A stretch of 64,000 bases of DNA, taken from the NCBI GenBank assembly GCA_902776545.1, contig CACYQO010000006.1, forward strand, positions 1 to 64,000, read 5' to 3'. Under the pieces are notes generated by a model that saw only the letters and a list, made by a program, of their open reading frames with translations, made no database searches and was not told the DNA's origin. Positions 26,154-35,786 of this stretch are shown here, piece by piece (position 1 is the first letter of the stretch; every line of letters begins with the position of its first letter). The DNA comes from an uncultured Prevotellaceae bacterium (GTDB lineage: Bacteria; Bacteroidota; Bacteroidia; Bacteroidales; Bacteroidaceae). A program made the position numbers and the translations under genes.

Positions 26154-27311
26154 ATGGATTTAGGACAATTTATCATACAGAACTTTCATGAATTCCTGAC
26201 GTACACGGCGTTTGCCAATGCGACGATCGGGAACCTGATCATGATTGTGGTGGGAGCCTTCTTCATCTGGCTCGCCATCAAGAAAGACTTCGAGCCGCTG
26301 CTGCTCGTCCCCATCGGACTGGGCATCATCCTTGGAAATATTCCCTTCCGTGCTGACGCAGGACTCGAGATTGGTCTCTACGAAGATAACTCTGTGTTGA
26401 ACATCTTCTATCAGGGTGTGCGGCAAGGGTGGTATCCCCCGCTTATCTTCCTCGGCATCGGTGCGATGACCGACTTCTCGGCATTGCTCGCCAATCCGAA
26501 GCTGATGCTCATCGGTGCCTCTGCCCAGTTCGGTATCTTCGGTGCCTACATGGTGGCGTTGGCGATGGGCTTCGAGCCCTCACAGGCTGCCGGTATCGCT
26601 ATCATCGGTGGTGCTGACGGTCCTACGGCCATCTTCCTGAGCTCAAAGCTCTCCCCGAACCTGATGGGTGCCATCGCTGTGTGTGCTTACTCCTATATGG
26701 CCCTTGTGCCGGTGATCCAGCCGTTCATCATGCGCCTGCTCACCACGAAGAAGGAGCGCGTCATCAAGATGAAACCCGGTCGTGAGGTGAGTCAGACGGA
26801 GCGCATCCTCTTCCCCATCATCGGTCTGTTGCTGACGACGTTCATCGTGCCCTCAGGTCTGCCCCTGTTAGGTATGCTGTTCTTCGGTAACCTGCTGAAA
26901 GAGAGCGGCAAGACCACACGTCTGGCGAAGACTGCCGGTGCTGCGTTGAATGATATCGTCGTGATGCTGCTCGGTCTGACCGTCGGCTGTTCGACACAGG
27001 CTTCGGAGTTCCTGACGTTCAACACCATCAAGATCTTTGCCCTCGGTGCGATGGCCTTTATGATTGCCACTGCCTCGGGTGTGTGCTTCGTGAAGATCAT
27101 GAACCTCTTCCTGCCAGAAGGCAAGAAGCTGAACCCGCTGATCGGTAATGCCGGTGTGTCAGCTGTTCCGATGGCAGCACGTATCTCCAACAACCTCGGC
27201 CTTGAGTATGACCGCCACAACTTCCTGCTCATGCACGCCATGGGTCCGAATGTCGCTGGTGTCATCGGCTCTGCTGTCGCTGCAGGTGCGTTGTTAGGGT
27301 TCTTGTCATAA
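26154..27311 (+). CDS. Na+-translocating decarboxylase beta subunit (OadB/MmdB/GcdB)
   Basis: 385 residues from ATG at 26154; a GTG seven codons earlier lies in A-rich leader and is rejected. About ten membrane helices, with the family's conserved GADGPT (in GIAIIGGADGPTAIF) and GNAGVSAVPMAAR regions that form the carboxybiotin/Na+ site. It decarboxylates carboxybiotin and exports Na+. Whether the complex acts on methylmalonyl-CoA, oxaloacetate or glutaconyl-CoA cannot be told because the alpha subunit is elsewhere; propionate-forming Bacteroidales make methylmalonyl-CoA likely. Confidence 0.93.
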   Translation: MDLGQFIIQNFHEFLTYTAFANATIGNLIMIVVGAFFIWLAIKKDFEPLLLVPIGLGIILGNIPFRADAGLEIGLYEDNSVLNIFYQGVRQGWYPPLIFLGIGAMTDFSALLANPKLMLIGASAQFGIFGAYMVALAMGFEPSQAAGIAIIGGADGPTAIFLSSKLSPNLMGAIAVCAYSYMALVPVIQPFIMRLLTTKKERVIKMKPGREVSQTERILFPIIGLLLTTFIVPSGLPLLGMLFFGNLLKESGKTTRLAKTAGAALNDIVVMLLGLTVGCSTQASEFLTFNTIKIFALGAMAFMIATASGVCFVKIMNLFLPEGKKLNPLIGNAGVSAVPMAARISNNLGLEYDRHNFLLMHAMGPNVAGVIGSAVAAGALLGFLS

Positions 27312-27363
27312 GCCACAGATTACACGGATTTAAAATAAACCACAGATTACACAGATTTAAAGG

Positions 27364-27957
27364 ATGATTGAGCGGCCGAAGGTAGCGATAATAGACACGA
27401 ACACGTTGGCAGCGATGGGTCTGAAACAGATTCTGCAGAACGTCATGCCTATTATGACGGTCGATACCTTTGGCTCCTTTGCAGAACTGCAGTCAGGGCA
27501 TCCCGATGCCTATTTCCATTACTTTGCTGCCATGAGCATCGTATTGGAACACAAGGATTTCTTCCAGGCGCGGCGGCGCAAGACCATCGTGCTCACGCTC
27601 TCGCTCGACACGATGTCGCAGCTCTCCGACTTCCACTGTCTCTGCGTCAACGTGCCAGAACAGCAGCTCGTGCGCTCGCTCCTCGCCCTCGAGCAGAGGG
27701 CTCATGGCGAAGGTAAGAACCTGCCGCCCATGCCCGACATCATCAGTCGGAAGATCCTCACAGACAGAGAGATAGAGGTGATGTCGCTCATCGTACAGGG
27801 CTATATCAACAAGGAGATTGCCGAGCAGCTCAACATCGGCCTCGCCACTGTCATCACCCACCGGAAGAACATCATGGACAAGCTGGGACTCCGGAGTGTC
27901 TCAGCGCTCACCATCTATGCCGTGATGCATGGATACGTGGACATTAATAAAATTTAA
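27364..27957 (+). CDS. LuxR-family regulator with degenerate receiver-like domain
   Basis: 197 residues. The C-terminal 65 residues are a LuxR/FixJ helix-turn-helix (ILTDREIEVMSLIVQGYINK, IGLATVITHRKNIMDKL). The first 120 resemble a receiver fold (KVAIIDTNTLAAMGLKQIL) but the phosphoacceptor aspartate is not apparent, so phosphorylation is unlikely. Direct half-repeats (CACAGATTACACGG) precede it. It sits between the decarboxylase and Rid genes and may regulate either; no evidence decides. Confidence 0.8.
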   Translation: MIERPKVAIIDTNTLAAMGLKQILQNVMPIMTVDTFGSFAELQSGHPDAYFHYFAAMSIVLEHKDFFQARRRKTIVLTLSLDTMSQLSDFHCLCVNVPEQQLVRSLLALEQRAHGEGKNLPPMPDIISRKILTDREIEVMSLIVQGYINKEIAEQLNIGLATVITHRKNIMDKLGLRSVSALTIYAVMHGYVDINKI

Positions 27958-28035
27958 AAATTATAAAATTATAAAATTATAAAATTATAAAATTTAAAAA
28001 TTAAGAGTTAAGAATTAAGAGTTAAGAATTAAGAG
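27955..28035. repeat. Tandem AAAATTAT and AAGAGTTAAGAATT repeats
   Basis: About four AAAATTAT units are followed by AAGAGTTAAGAATTAAGAGT units up to 3 bases before the next ATG. The same GAGT-AAGAAT vocabulary appears inside the aminotransferase coding sequence near 14.35 kb. Confidence 0.85.
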
Positions 28036-28039
28036 TATA

Positions 28040-29179
28040 ATGAATCATATATCACGAATAGAATTTGAGAACGCTACGGCGGAGGTGGTCTGTTTTGATA
28101 ATGGCACCGAGGTCAGAGAGTATCAGGCGATTATACACGTCGCTAACCCGCGGCTGGCGTATGCTCAGCAGCTTGAGGCGGTGCTGAACGCCTACGACGC
28201 CCTGCGCTCGCAGTTCGAGGGCAGTCAGGCTGTCTTCAAGCGCTACTTCCTCAGCGACGCTGCCAACCAGGCTGACGATGTCATCGCTGCCGACCTCTCC
28301 CTCTGTGCGAAGAGCATCATCCAGCAGGCACCCCTCGACGGCACGAAAATAGCCCTCTGGGTGTATCTGATGTCGGGTGTCGAGACACAACTCAACAAGA
28401 GCGGTCTCTACGAAGTGCGTCACGGCGAGTTCCGTCATCTCTACAACGCCTCTGCACATAACCTCGCTGCCAACTCTGAATACCAGATGCGACTGCTCTT
28501 CAACGAGTACGTCATGCAGCTGGCCGAGGAGGGTTGCAAGCTCTCGGAGAACTGTATCCGCACGTGGCTCTTCGTCAACGATATCGACCTGAACTACGGT
28601 GGTGTCGTCCGTGCCCGCAATCAGGTGTTCTTCACCCAGGGACTGACTGTCCACACCCATTTCATCGCCTCTACAGGCATCGGAGGCCGTCAGCAGGATC
28701 CCAACGTGCTCTCACAGATGGACAACTACGCCATCGCAGGCATCCGTCAGGAGCAGATCCACTATCTCTACGCCCCTACCCACCTCAACCGCACCAGTGA
28801 CTACGGTGTGTCGTTTGAGCGTGGCACGTATGTGGATTATGCCGACCGTCGCCATGTGTTTATCTCAGGTACGGCGAGCATCAACAACAAGGGTGAGATC
28901 ATGTATCCCAAGGACATCGAGCAGCAGACACGTCGCATGTGGGAGAATGTCGAGGCCCTGTTGAAAGAGGCTGAGTGTTCCTATGAAGATGTCACTGAAA
29001 TGGTGGTCTATCTGCGTGATATTGCCGACTACGATATCGTGCGCAGCCTCTATGAGGAGCGTTTCCCGGATAAGCCCGTTGTCATCGTGCATGCTGCTGT
29101 CTGCCGTCCCGGGTGGCTGGTAGAAATGGAGTGCATGGCAGTCAAGGCCCAGGCAAAACCCGAATTCCCGGAATTTTAA
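28040..29179 (+). CDS. Rid/YjgF-domain protein, chorismatase-like architecture
   Basis: 379 residues. The C-terminal ~140 residues are a clear Rid (YjgF/YER057c) domain (ISGTASINNKGEIMYPKDIE, VVYLRDIADYDIVRSLYEER, VHAAVCRPGWLVEMECMAV, with the conserved CRP-like arginine). The N-terminal part (VNDIDLNYGGVVRARNQVFF, STGIGGRQQDP) resembles the first domain of FkbO/Hyg5-type enzymes that act on chorismate-like substrates. No partner biosynthetic genes are near, so the reaction is unknown. Confidence 0.7.
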   Translation: MNHISRIEFENATAEVVCFDNGTEVREYQAIIHVANPRLAYAQQLEAVLNAYDALRSQFEGSQAVFKRYFLSDAANQADDVIAADLSLCAKSIIQQAPLDGTKIALWVYLMSGVETQLNKSGLYEVRHGEFRHLYNASAHNLAANSEYQMRLLFNEYVMQLAEEGCKLSENCIRTWLFVNDIDLNYGGVVRARNQVFFTQGLTVHTHFIASTGIGGRQQDPNVLSQMDNYAIAGIRQEQIHYLYAPTHLNRTSDYGVSFERGTYVDYADRRHVFISGTASINNKGEIMYPKDIEQQTRRMWENVEALLKEAECSYEDVTEMVVYLRDIADYDIVRSLYEERFPDKPVVIVHAAVCRPGWLVEMECMAVKAQAKPEFPEF

Positions 29180-29254
29180 GTTTAACACGAATTATCACGA
29201 ATTATCCATTAATTGCTGCGCACAACATAATGAAAAATTATATGAAGAATTATA

Positions 29255-29294
29255 TGGTCGCTCGGCTTTGCCGCTTGCTACCGAAGGGACGCAA
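29255..29294. repeat. Dispersed 40-base repeat, copy 3
   Basis: CGCTCGGCTTTGCCGCTTGC, a short variable part, then GGGACGCAAGAAT, in the order found (reverse strand) at 10.8 kb. The region 29180-29254 before it holds a half hairpin (CACGAATTATCACGAATTAT) and duplicated AAAAATTATATGAAGAATT. Confidence 0.7.
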
Positions 29295-29314
29295 GAATTA
29301 TTATGTTAAGTAGA

Positions 29315-29695
29315 ATGAAGAAATATTTTTGGTTTTTCATGTTTTCACTTCTCCTGATGAGTTTCATGGCTGATGAGACGATGACGAAGGAGAATGGTGC
29401 GATTGTTATTAACACCACAGAAATAGGCAAGAACGTTGAAGGCTATCAGGGGCCTACTCCGCTGAAGGTCTATATCAAGAACAACAAGGTGGAGAAGATT
29501 GAGTTCCTCAAGTCGCCTGAAACGCCTAAATATTACGACCGTGTGAAGAAGTTCCTGCAGTCGAAGTGGGACGGTCTGAAGGTGAAGGAGGCCCGTGAGA
29601 AGGAGGTTGATGTCATCACTGGTGCCACCTACTCCTCTGAGGCTGTCATCGAGAACGTCCGCCTCGCCCTCGACTACTACCAGTCACATAAATAA
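29315..29695 (+). CDS. FMN-binding (flavinylated) periplasmic protein
   Basis: 126 residues from ATG at 29315 (an in-frame ATG at 29303 adds four). A signal segment (FWFFMFSLLLMSFM) is followed by an FMN_bind domain with the flavinylation motif DVITGATYSS, whose threonine receives FMN through a phosphoester bond, as in NqrC/RnfG. An ApbE-type flavin transferase would be needed; none is in the window. It likely passes electrons in the periplasm. It ends 8 bases before the prolyl oligopeptidase gene. Confidence 0.85.
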   Translation: MKKYFWFFMFSLLLMSFMADETMTKENGAIVINTTEIGKNVEGYQGPTPLKVYIKNNKVEKIEFLKSPETPKYYDRVKKFLQSKWDGLKVKEAREKEVDVITGATYSSEAVIENVRLALDYYQSHK

Positions 29696-29703
29696 ACTAA
29701 CGT

Positions 29704-31809
29704 ATGAAAAGACTGATTCTGATGATGATGGCAACCATAGCCACGACTGCAGTGAATGCCCAGGGACTGCAGTATCCGAAGGCCGCGAAAGACGGCACTG
29801 TTGATGAGTATTTCGGCACGAAGGTGGCCGACCCCTACCGCTGGTTAGAGAACGACACAAGCGCACAGACAGCGGCGTGGGTGGAGGCAGAGAACAAGGT
29901 GACCAACGCCTATTTAGCGAAGATTCCCTTCCGTGGGAAGCTGTTGAAGCGACTGACGGAACTGTCGAACTACGAGAGGATCTCCGCGCCCCGTCAGCGC
30001 CACGGCAAGTGGTATTTCTACAAGAACGACGGTCTGCAGAACCAGAGCGTGATGTACGTGATGGACAAGTTGGGCGGTGAGCCACGCGTGTTCCTCGACC
30101 CCAACAAGCTGAGTGCTGACGGTACAGTGGCCCTGAAAGGTGTGTATTTCTCGCACAACGGGAAATATGCCGCCTACACCATTTCGCGCAGCGGCAGTGA
30201 CTGGGAGGAGATCTTCGTGATCGACCTGAAGACAGGCCAGCTGACGGAGGACCACATCGAATGGGCGAAGTTCACGGGTGCAGCGTGGAAGGGCGACGGA
30301 TTCTATTACAGTGCCTACGACGCACCGGTGAAGGGCAAGGAGTTCTCGAACGTGAACTCAGGGCACAAGATCTACTACCATCAGGTCGGTACGCCCCAGA
30401 GCGAGGATGTGCTGTTCTACCAGAATGCCGCCTACCCCATGCGCTTCTACATTGCCGACGTGAACGAAACAGAAACGAAGATGTACCTCTATGAGGAGGG
30501 TGCAGGCTCGGGCAACAACCTCTATGTGCGCGACCTGACCAAGCCAGAGTCACAGTTCATACAGATGACCTCGAACATGGACTATCAGTATATGCCCGTG
30601 TATGACGAGGGCGACAAGATCTGGCTCTTCACCAACTACGGTGCCCCGAAGGCCCGCATCATGACTGCCGACATGCGTCAGCCGGGTGTCGACAACTGGC
30701 AGGAACTGGTGGCAGAGCAGGAGAACGTGCTCTCTGGTGCCGACGTGATCAACCGTCAGCTGATACTCACCTACCAGAAGGATGCCTCTGACCACGCCTA
30801 TCTCTACGGTCTCGACGGCAAGCAGCGCAATGAGATCCGTCTGCCATCGGTGGGCAGCGTGGGCTTCACGGGTGACGAGAAGGAGCCAGAGTGCTTCTAT
30901 ACGTTCACCTCGTTCACCATCCCCGGCTCCGTCTATCAGTACGACATGGAGAAGAACGAGAGCGCGCTCTACTCATCGCCTAAGGTGAATTTCCGTCAGG
31001 AGGATTATACCTCTGAGCAGGTGTTCTTCCGGAGCAAGGACGGTACACGCATACCCATGTTCCTGACTTATAAGAAGGGACTGAAGAAGAACGGCAAGAA
31101 TCCCGTCTATCTCTACGGCTACGGCGGTTTTAATATCTCGTTAGGTCCGAGTTTCTCGGCCACCCGTATTCCTTTCCTCGAGAATGGCGGCATCTATGCA
31201 CAGGTGACACTCAGAGGCGGTGGTGAATATGGTGAGGAATGGCACCTGGCAGGCACGAAGATGCAGAAACAGAACGTGTTTGACGACTTCATCGGTGCTG
31301 CAGAATGGCTGATCAGCGAGGGTTATACCTGCAAGGACAGACTGGCCATCGTAGGCGGTTCTAACGGTGGACTGCTCGTAGGAGCCTGCATGACGCAGCG
31401 CCCAGAACTGTTTGGCGTTGCCATCCCAGAGGTGGGCGTGATGGACATGCTGCGCTATCATAAGTTCACCATTGGTTGGAACTGGGCCAGTGACTACGGC
31501 ACGAGCGAGGACTCGAAGGAGATGTTTGAGTACCTGCGCGGCTACTCTCCCCTGCACAACCTGAAGCCCGGCACAGCCTATCCAGCCACCCTGGTAACAA
31601 CAGCAGACCACGACGACCGTGTGGTACCTGCCCACTCGTTTAAGTTTGCTGCCACGCTGCAGGAGTGCCATCAGGGCGACAATCCCGTGCTTATCCGTAT
31701 CGACACAAAAGCAGGACATGGAGGCGGCAAGCCACTGGCGAAGGTGCTGGAGGAGCAAGCCGACATCTACGGCTTTATCCTCTATAACATGGGAGTGAAA
31801 TATAAATAA
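29704..31809 (+). CDS. Prolyl oligopeptidase (peptidase S9A)
   Basis: 701 residues with a signal peptide (MKRLILMMMATIATTAVNAQ), a seven-blade propeller region and an alpha/beta hydrolase domain with nucleophile GGSNGG, acid in TTADHDDRVVP and histidine in TKAGHGGGKP. It cuts short peptides after proline in the periplasm. The N-terminal signature DEYFGTKVADPYRWLEN is typical. The gene ends at a strong terminator shared with rny. Confidence 0.93.
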   Translation: MKRLILMMMATIATTAVNAQGLQYPKAAKDGTVDEYFGTKVADPYRWLENDTSAQTAAWVEAENKVTNAYLAKIPFRGKLLKRLTELSNYERISAPRQRHGKWYFYKNDGLQNQSVMYVMDKLGGEPRVFLDPNKLSADGTVALKGVYFSHNGKYAAYTISRSGSDWEEIFVIDLKTGQLTEDHIEWAKFTGAAWKGDGFYYSAYDAPVKGKEFSNVNSGHKIYYHQVGTPQSEDVLFYQNAAYPMRFYIADVNETETKMYLYEEGAGSGNNLYVRDLTKPESQFIQMTSNMDYQYMPVYDEGDKIWLFTNYGAPKARIMTADMRQPGVDNWQELVAEQENVLSGADVINRQLILTYQKDASDHAYLYGLDGKQRNEIRLPSVGSVGFTGDEKEPECFYTFTSFTIPGSVYQYDMEKNESALYSSPKVNFRQEDYTSEQVFFRSKDGTRIPMFLTYKKGLKKNGKNPVYLYGYGGFNISLGPSFSATRIPFLENGGIYAQVTLRGGGEYGEEWHLAGTKMQKQNVFDDFIGAAEWLISEGYTCKDRLAIVGGSNGGLLVGACMTQRPELFGVAIPEVGVMDMLRYHKFTIGWNWASDYGTSEDSKEMFEYLRGYSPLHNLKPGTAYPATLVTTADHDDRVVPAHSFKFAATLQECHQGDNPVLIRIDTKAGHGGGKPLAKVLEEQADIYGFILYNMGVKYK

Positions 31810-31843
31810 ATAAATCCCCGCTCGGTTGAGCGGGGATTTATTT
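31805..31843. terminator. Bidirectional rho-independent terminator
   Basis: AATCCCCGCTC-GGTT-GAGCGGGGATT stem-loop flanked by AAATAAAT and ATTTATTT, so it ends both the peptidase gene (plus) and rny (minus). It overlaps both stop codons. Confidence 0.92.
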
Positions 31844-33383
31844 ATTTGGCGTAAGCGACGCTGCGGGTTTCGCGGATGACGGTGATCTTCACCTGTCCTG
31901 GATAGGTCATCTCGTTCTGGATCTTTGTGGCGATGTCGGTGCTGAGAGCCTCGGCCTCGGCATCATTCATCTTGTCAGCACCAACGATGACGCGGAGCTC
32001 ACGGCCTGCCTGGATGGCGTAGGTCTTCGTGACACCGGGATAGCTCATGGCGATGGCTTCCAGGTCGTTGAGACGCTTGATATAAGCCTCGACAATTTCA
32101 CGACGGGCACCAGGACGGGCACCGCTGATGGCATCGCACACCTGCACGATCGGAGCCAACAGCGTCTGCATCTCCATCTCATCGTGGTGGGCACCGATGG
32201 CGTTGCAGATGTCGGGCTTCTCCTTGAACTGCTCAGCAATCTTCGCGCCATAGAGTGCGTGAGGCATCTCACTCTCCTCATCGGGTACCTTACCGATATC
32301 GTGGAGCAGACCTGCACGCTTGGCTTTCTTAGGATTGAGTCCGAGTTCGGCAGCCATCACGGCACAGAGGTTAGCGGTCTCACGGGCATGCTGCAAGAGG
32401 TTCTGACCGTAAGAAGAACGGTATTTCATCTTACCGATGATGCGGATGAGTTCGGGGTGCAAGCCATGGATACCAAGGTCGATGGCAGTGCGCTTACCGG
32501 TCTCGATGATCTCGTTGTCGAGCTGCTTCTTGACTTTGGCAACCACCTCTTCGATACGGGCGGGATGGATACGACCGTCGCTGACCAGTTGATGGAGGGC
32601 CAGACGGCAGACCTCACGACGGACGGGGTCGAAACCAGAGATAACAATAGCCTCAGGGGTGTCGTCGACGACAATCTCCACACCTGCGGCAGCCTCGAGG
32701 GCACGGATGTTACGTCCCTCACGGCCGATGATACGTCCCTTCACCTCGTCGTTGTCAATATGGAACACGCTGACGGAGTTCTCAATGGCGGTCTCAGTGG
32801 CCACACGCTGGATGGTCTTGATGACGATCTTCTTGGCTTCCTGGTCGGCATTGAGCTTGGCCTCGTCCATGATCTCATTGATGTAGCTGGCGGCAGCAGT
32901 CTTGGCCTCATCTTTCATTGACTCGATGAGACGGTTCTTGGCATCCTCAGCACTGAGTCCAGATACCTCTTCAAGCATCTCACGCTCCTTGAGCTGCATC
33001 TTCTCGAGTTCCTCGGCCTTGACAGAAAGGAGGCGCTTCTCATTTTCGAGACGCTGCTGCTGGGTGTTGAGCTCGCCGCTCTTGCGACTGAGTTCCTCCT
33101 GACGCTGGTTGAGCGAGAGCTCGCGCTGCTTCAGTTTATTCTCAGTCTGCTGAGCCTGCTGGTTACGCTGCTGGATCTCCTTCTCGAGTTCGCTCTTCTT
33201 GTTGAGGAACTTCTCCTTGACTTCCAACAGTTTCTTCTCCTTGATGACCTCCGCCTCCTTGTTGGCGGCATCGACCATCTCATTGTATTTCCCCTTCAGT
33301 ACGAAGCGGAAAATCAGATATCCGCCGACTCCACCCAATACGAGAGCGCCGGCAGCGATCAACAATACAAAAATTAAATCCAT
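31842..33383 (-). CDS. rny: Ribonuclease Y
   Basis: 513 residues: N-terminal membrane helix (about 3-25), long coiled coil (30-200), KH domain ([15 protein letters not shown]) and HD domain ([12 protein letters not shown], with the HHDE-like [12 protein letters not shown]). Membrane-bound endoribonuclease that starts mRNA decay. Located directly after zapA, a common order in Bacteroidetes. Confidence 0.95.
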   Translation of the reverse strand: MDLIFVLLIAAGALVLGGVGGYLIFRFVLKGKYNEMVDAANKEAEVIKEKKLLEVKEKFLNKKSELEKEIQQRNQQAQQTENKLKQRELSLNQRQEELSRKSGELNTQQQRLENEKRLLSVKAEELEKMQLKEREMLEEVSGLSAEDAKNRLIESMKDEAKTAAASYINEIMDEAKLNADQEAKKIVIKTIQRVATETAIENSVSVFHIDNDEVKGRIIGREGRNIRALEAAAGVEIVVDDTPEAIVISGFDPVRREVCRLALHQLVSDGRIHPARIEEVVAKVKKQLDNEIIETGKRTAIDLGIHGLHPELIRIIGKMKYRSSYGQNLLQHARETANLCAVMAAELGLNPKKAKRAGLLHDIGKVPDEESEMPHALYGAKIAEQFKEKPDICNAIGAHHDEMEMQTLLAPIVQVCDAISGARPGARREIVEAYIKRLNDLEAIAMSYPGVTKTYAIQAGRELRVIVGADKMNDAEAEALSTDIATKIQNEMTYPGQVKITVIRETRSVAYAK

Positions 33384-33411
33384 AAAAAATCTATATTAAT
33401 AAATGTTATTC

Positions 33412-33714
33412 TCACTTCAGTGCTTCCTCAATCTCAGAAGTCAACTTAGCCAGAATACCATCATAGGGTGCCGTATCGTTCTTGCCGCGCTCGCGTTCCA
33501 GCATCAGCGCGATGTCGATCAGCGTCATCAGCGCGATGGTGTGCTCACCCTTCTTACCCCTATAAGCCTGCGAATAGGCATTATAACGGTTGGTGATGAG
33601 CTTGGCTGCCCTGCGGTAGAACTCCTCATCGGCCCGGTTGACCGTCACTTCGATTTCCTCGTCATAGACGTGCAACCGTATATGTAGTTTCTCGTTGTCG
33701 TTTACTTCTGCCAT
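33412..33714 (-). CDS. zapA: Cell division protein ZapA
   Basis: 100 residues: KLHIRLHVYDEEIEVTVNRADEEFYRRAAKLI is the ZapA head, followed by a coiled coil with GKKGEHTIALMTLIDIALML. It bundles FtsZ filaments at the division site. It stands 12 bases after the coiled-coil gene and 28 bases before rny; the gap is too short for a 6S RNA. Confidence 0.88.
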   Translation of the reverse strand: MAEVNDNEKLHIRLHVYDEEIEVTVNRADEEFYRRAAKLITNRYNAYSQAYRGKKGEHTIALMTLIDIALMLERERGKNDTAPYDGILAKLTSEIEEALK

Positions 33715-33726
33715 TGGATAGCATGT

Positions 33727-34023
33727 TTACTGTTCGTCACTTAGGATGGCGATGCACTTGTTCACCTGGCGTATCATCCGCGAGAGGCGTTCCTTGGCCT
33801 CTTCAAGGTTGCCGTCGGTAATCTCGAGCATACGTGCCATCTTCAATGAGTTATAGTCGTTGTCCGCCTGAGTGACCCTGGCCTTGAGTTCCTCAATCTC
33901 CGTGGCCTGCTCTCCTATCTGCTGCTGGAGTTGCATGTTCTCCTTCTTCAGTTGCTGATACTGGAGAATCATCTGCCGCACACGGGTTTCGAAATCAGCC
34001 AAAGTTTTCTCGTTTGGATTCAT
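33727..34023 (-). CDS. Coiled-coil protein upstream of zapA
   Basis: 98 residues, almost entirely coiled coil (QQLKKENMQLQQQIGEQATE) with a C-terminal part (LSRMIRQVNKCIAILSD). The same kind of small coiled-coil protein precedes zapA in other Bacteroidales and could be a ZapB-like partner, but sequence does not prove it. A -7 box is found 18 bases upstream. Confidence 0.75.
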   Translation of the reverse strand: MNPNEKTLADFETRVRQMILQYQQLKKENMQLQQQIGEQATEIEELKARVTQADNDYNSLKMARMLEITDGNLEEAKERLSRMIRQVNKCIAILSDEQ

Positions 34024-34041
34024 ACGTAACTATTTGGCGTA

Positions 34042-34049
34042 CAAAGTTA
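34042..34049 (-). promoter_or_regulatory. -7 box TAACTTTG of the coiled-coil/zapA/rny operon
   Basis: Minus-strand TAACTTTG, 18 bases before the ATG at 34023. Behind it are five tandem GTGAAAA units (34060-34088). Confidence 0.65.
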
Positions 34050-34135
34050 AAATAAAAAAGTGAAAAGTGAAAAGTGAAAAGTGAAAAGTCACTGTTATTT
34101 CTCTTTTTTTAACACTTCAGCCACAGATTCTTGCC

Positions 34136-34750
34136 TCACTCCTCTTTCTTCCTCGGTTCCTTCTTGGCGAGCATGACCACACGATAGACGAAGTCTGTCA
34201 CCCATTTCTGGGAGAAGCCAAGGCGACGGTTGTACTCACGGACGGAGACCACGGTCTTGAGCACATCAGGCTCCTTGAAGTCGTTCTTGTTGAAGATGTC
34301 GTTGACGGTCTTCTCGGTCATCGTGTAGAGTGCCTTTTTCATGAAGCCCGGCAGACGGAGCTTGAACTTCATCAGGTTGCCCGTCAGCATCATGATGTCC
34401 TGTGCGAAGCCCTGGAACTGCAGGAGATAGGTCTGCGCGTCCTGTATCTTCTTGCAACGGCGGCGGAGGCTCTGGTCGATCTCCTTGAAGAAGGCATCGT
34501 CCATCTGATACATCGACTTGAGCATGTTCTTACAACGGCTGCGCTCGCCTACACCCAACTTATTATTTACAGTAGGCACCTTGAGCGTGGACTTGAACAC
34601 CCTGAGGTCAGGGAGTGCTGCGAGGTTCGTGATGCCGAGGTCGGCAGCGAGTGCTGCCTGAAAGTAGACGCGGATGAGGGTCATGAAATCCTCCATGCCT
34701 CCCACCTTCTGTTCGTCTTTCTTTCCAAAAATCTTATTCCAAAATCCCAT
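34136..34750 (-). CDS. Conserved hypothetical cytoplasmic protein
   Basis: 204 residues from ATG at 34748-34750 (MGFWNKIFGKKDEQ); a GTG three codons earlier is less likely. Mostly helical and basic, no signal or membrane segment. I do not recognise the family. The N-terminal FWNKIFGKK start resembles small membrane-peripheral proteins. Own -7 box at 34780-34787. Confidence 0.75.
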   Translation of the reverse strand: MGFWNKIFGKKDEQKVGGMEDFMTLIRVYFQAALAADLGITNLAALPDLRVFKSTLKVPTVNNKLGVGERSRCKNMLKSMYQMDDAFFKEIDQSLRRRCKKIQDAQTYLLQFQGFAQDIMMLTGNLMKFKLRLPGFMKKALYTMTEKTVNDIFNKNDFKEPDVLKTVVSVREYNRRLGFSQKWVTDFVYRVVMLAKKEPRKKEE

Positions 34751-34779
34751 AATTGTCACTAATTGTTAGAAATCGCGTG

Positions 34780-34787
34780 CAAAGTTA
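34780..34787 (-). promoter_or_regulatory. -7 box TAACTTTG
   Basis: Minus-strand TAACTTTG 29 bases before the ATG of the hypothetical gene. Confidence 0.6.
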
Positions 34788-34794
34788 TGAAAAA

Positions 34795-34862
34795 AGCCAC
34801 AGATTACACAGATTTTTCAGAAAAAGATTATTAATCCGTGTTAATCTGTGTAATCTGTGGCT
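34795..34862. repeat. Intergenic hairpin, CACAGATTA type, perfect 20-base arms
   Basis: AGCCACAGATTACACAGATT (34795-34814) is the exact complement of 34843-34862. It lies between two divergent promoters, 7 bases from the box on the left and 9 bases from the box on the right. Confidence 0.9.
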
Positions 34863-34871
34863 AAAAATTCG

Positions 34872-34879
34872 TAACTTTG
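34872..34879 (+). promoter_or_regulatory. -7 box TAACTTTG of rmlA
   Basis: TAACTTTG 22 bases before the rmlA ATG, just after the hairpin. Confidence 0.65.
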
Positions 34880-34901
34880 CACCCAACAAAATGTTTTTAT
34901 T

Positions 34902-35786
34902 ATGAAAGGTATCGTATTAGCAGGAGGCTCCGGGACACGCCTCTACCCCATCACAAAAGGTGTCAGCAAGCAGTTGATTCCCATTTTCGACAAGCCGATG
35001 ATCTATTATCCCATCTCGACGCTGATGCTCGCCGGCATCCGTGAGATCCTGATCATCTCCACCCCCTATGACCTGCCAGGATTCCAGCGCCTGTTAGGTG
35101 ACGGCAGTGACCTGGGCGTGCGTTTCGAGTATGCCGAGCAGCCCTCACCCGACGGTCTGGCACAGGCGTTCATCATCGGTGACAAGTTCGTCGGACAGGA
35201 CAGTGTCTGTCTCGTCTTAGGTGACAACATCTTCTACGGCAGCGGTTTCACAGGTATGCTGAAGCAGGCTGTCATCAACGCAGAACAGAACGACCATGCC
35301 ACAGTTTTCGGTTACTGGGTGAACGACCCGGAGCGTTACGGTGTGGCCGAGTTTGACAAGGACGGCAACTGCCTCAGCATCGAGGAGAAGCCCGCCAAGC
35401 CGAAGTCGAACTATGCGGTGGTAGGACTCTATTTCTACCCGAACAGTGTGGTGGAGATAGCGAAGAATATCAAGCCCAGTGCCCGTGGGGAACTGGAGAT
35501 TACTACGGTGAACCAGAAATATCTCGAACAGAAGAACCTGTTGGTGCAGACCCTGCAGCGCGGCTTCGCCTGGCTCGACACCGGTACGCACGACTCACTG
35601 TCGGAGGCTTCGACCTTCATCGAAGTCATCGAGAAGCGTCAGGGTCTGAAAGTGGCCTGCTTGGAGGAAATTGCCTACAAGCGTGGCTGGATTACAAAAG
35701 AACAACTGAAAAAACTGGCCGAGCCGATGGCAAAGAACGACTACGGCCAGTATCTGCTGCGTCGTGCAGAGGAATACGTCAGATAG
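34902..35786 (+). CDS. rmlA: Glucose-1-phosphate thymidylyltransferase
   Basis: 294 residues starting [20 protein letters not shown], with the nucleotide site GGSGTRL and later [24 protein letters not shown], and [14 protein letters not shown], all RmlA hallmarks. First step of dTDP-rhamnose synthesis. rmlD is at 45.5 kb; rmlB and rmlC are not in the window. Its 3' end overlaps the convergent kinase gene by 8 bases. Confidence 0.96.
   Translation: MKGIVLAGGSGTRLYPITKGVSKQLIPIFDKPMIYYPISTLMLAGIREILIISTPYDLPGFQRLLGDGSDLGVRFEYAEQPSPDGLAQAFIIGDKFVGQDSVCLVLGDNIFYGSGFTGMLKQAVINAEQNDHATVFGYWVNDPERYGVAEFDKDGNCLSIEEKPAKPKSNYAVVGLYFYPNSVVEIAKNIKPSARGELEITTVNQKYLEQKNLLVQTLQRGFAWLDTGTHDSLSEASTFIEVIEKRQGLKVACLEEIAYKRGWITKEQLKKLAEPMAKNDYGQYLLRRAEEYVR

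Noticed and set aside
33384-33411. 6S RNA between zapA and rny
   Set aside because: Only 28 bases, far too short.
34060-34090. Tandem GTGAAAA repeats as a direct-repeat regulatory array
   Set aside because: Same simple sequence is found in several spacers and even in a coding region; no sign of a binding-site function.
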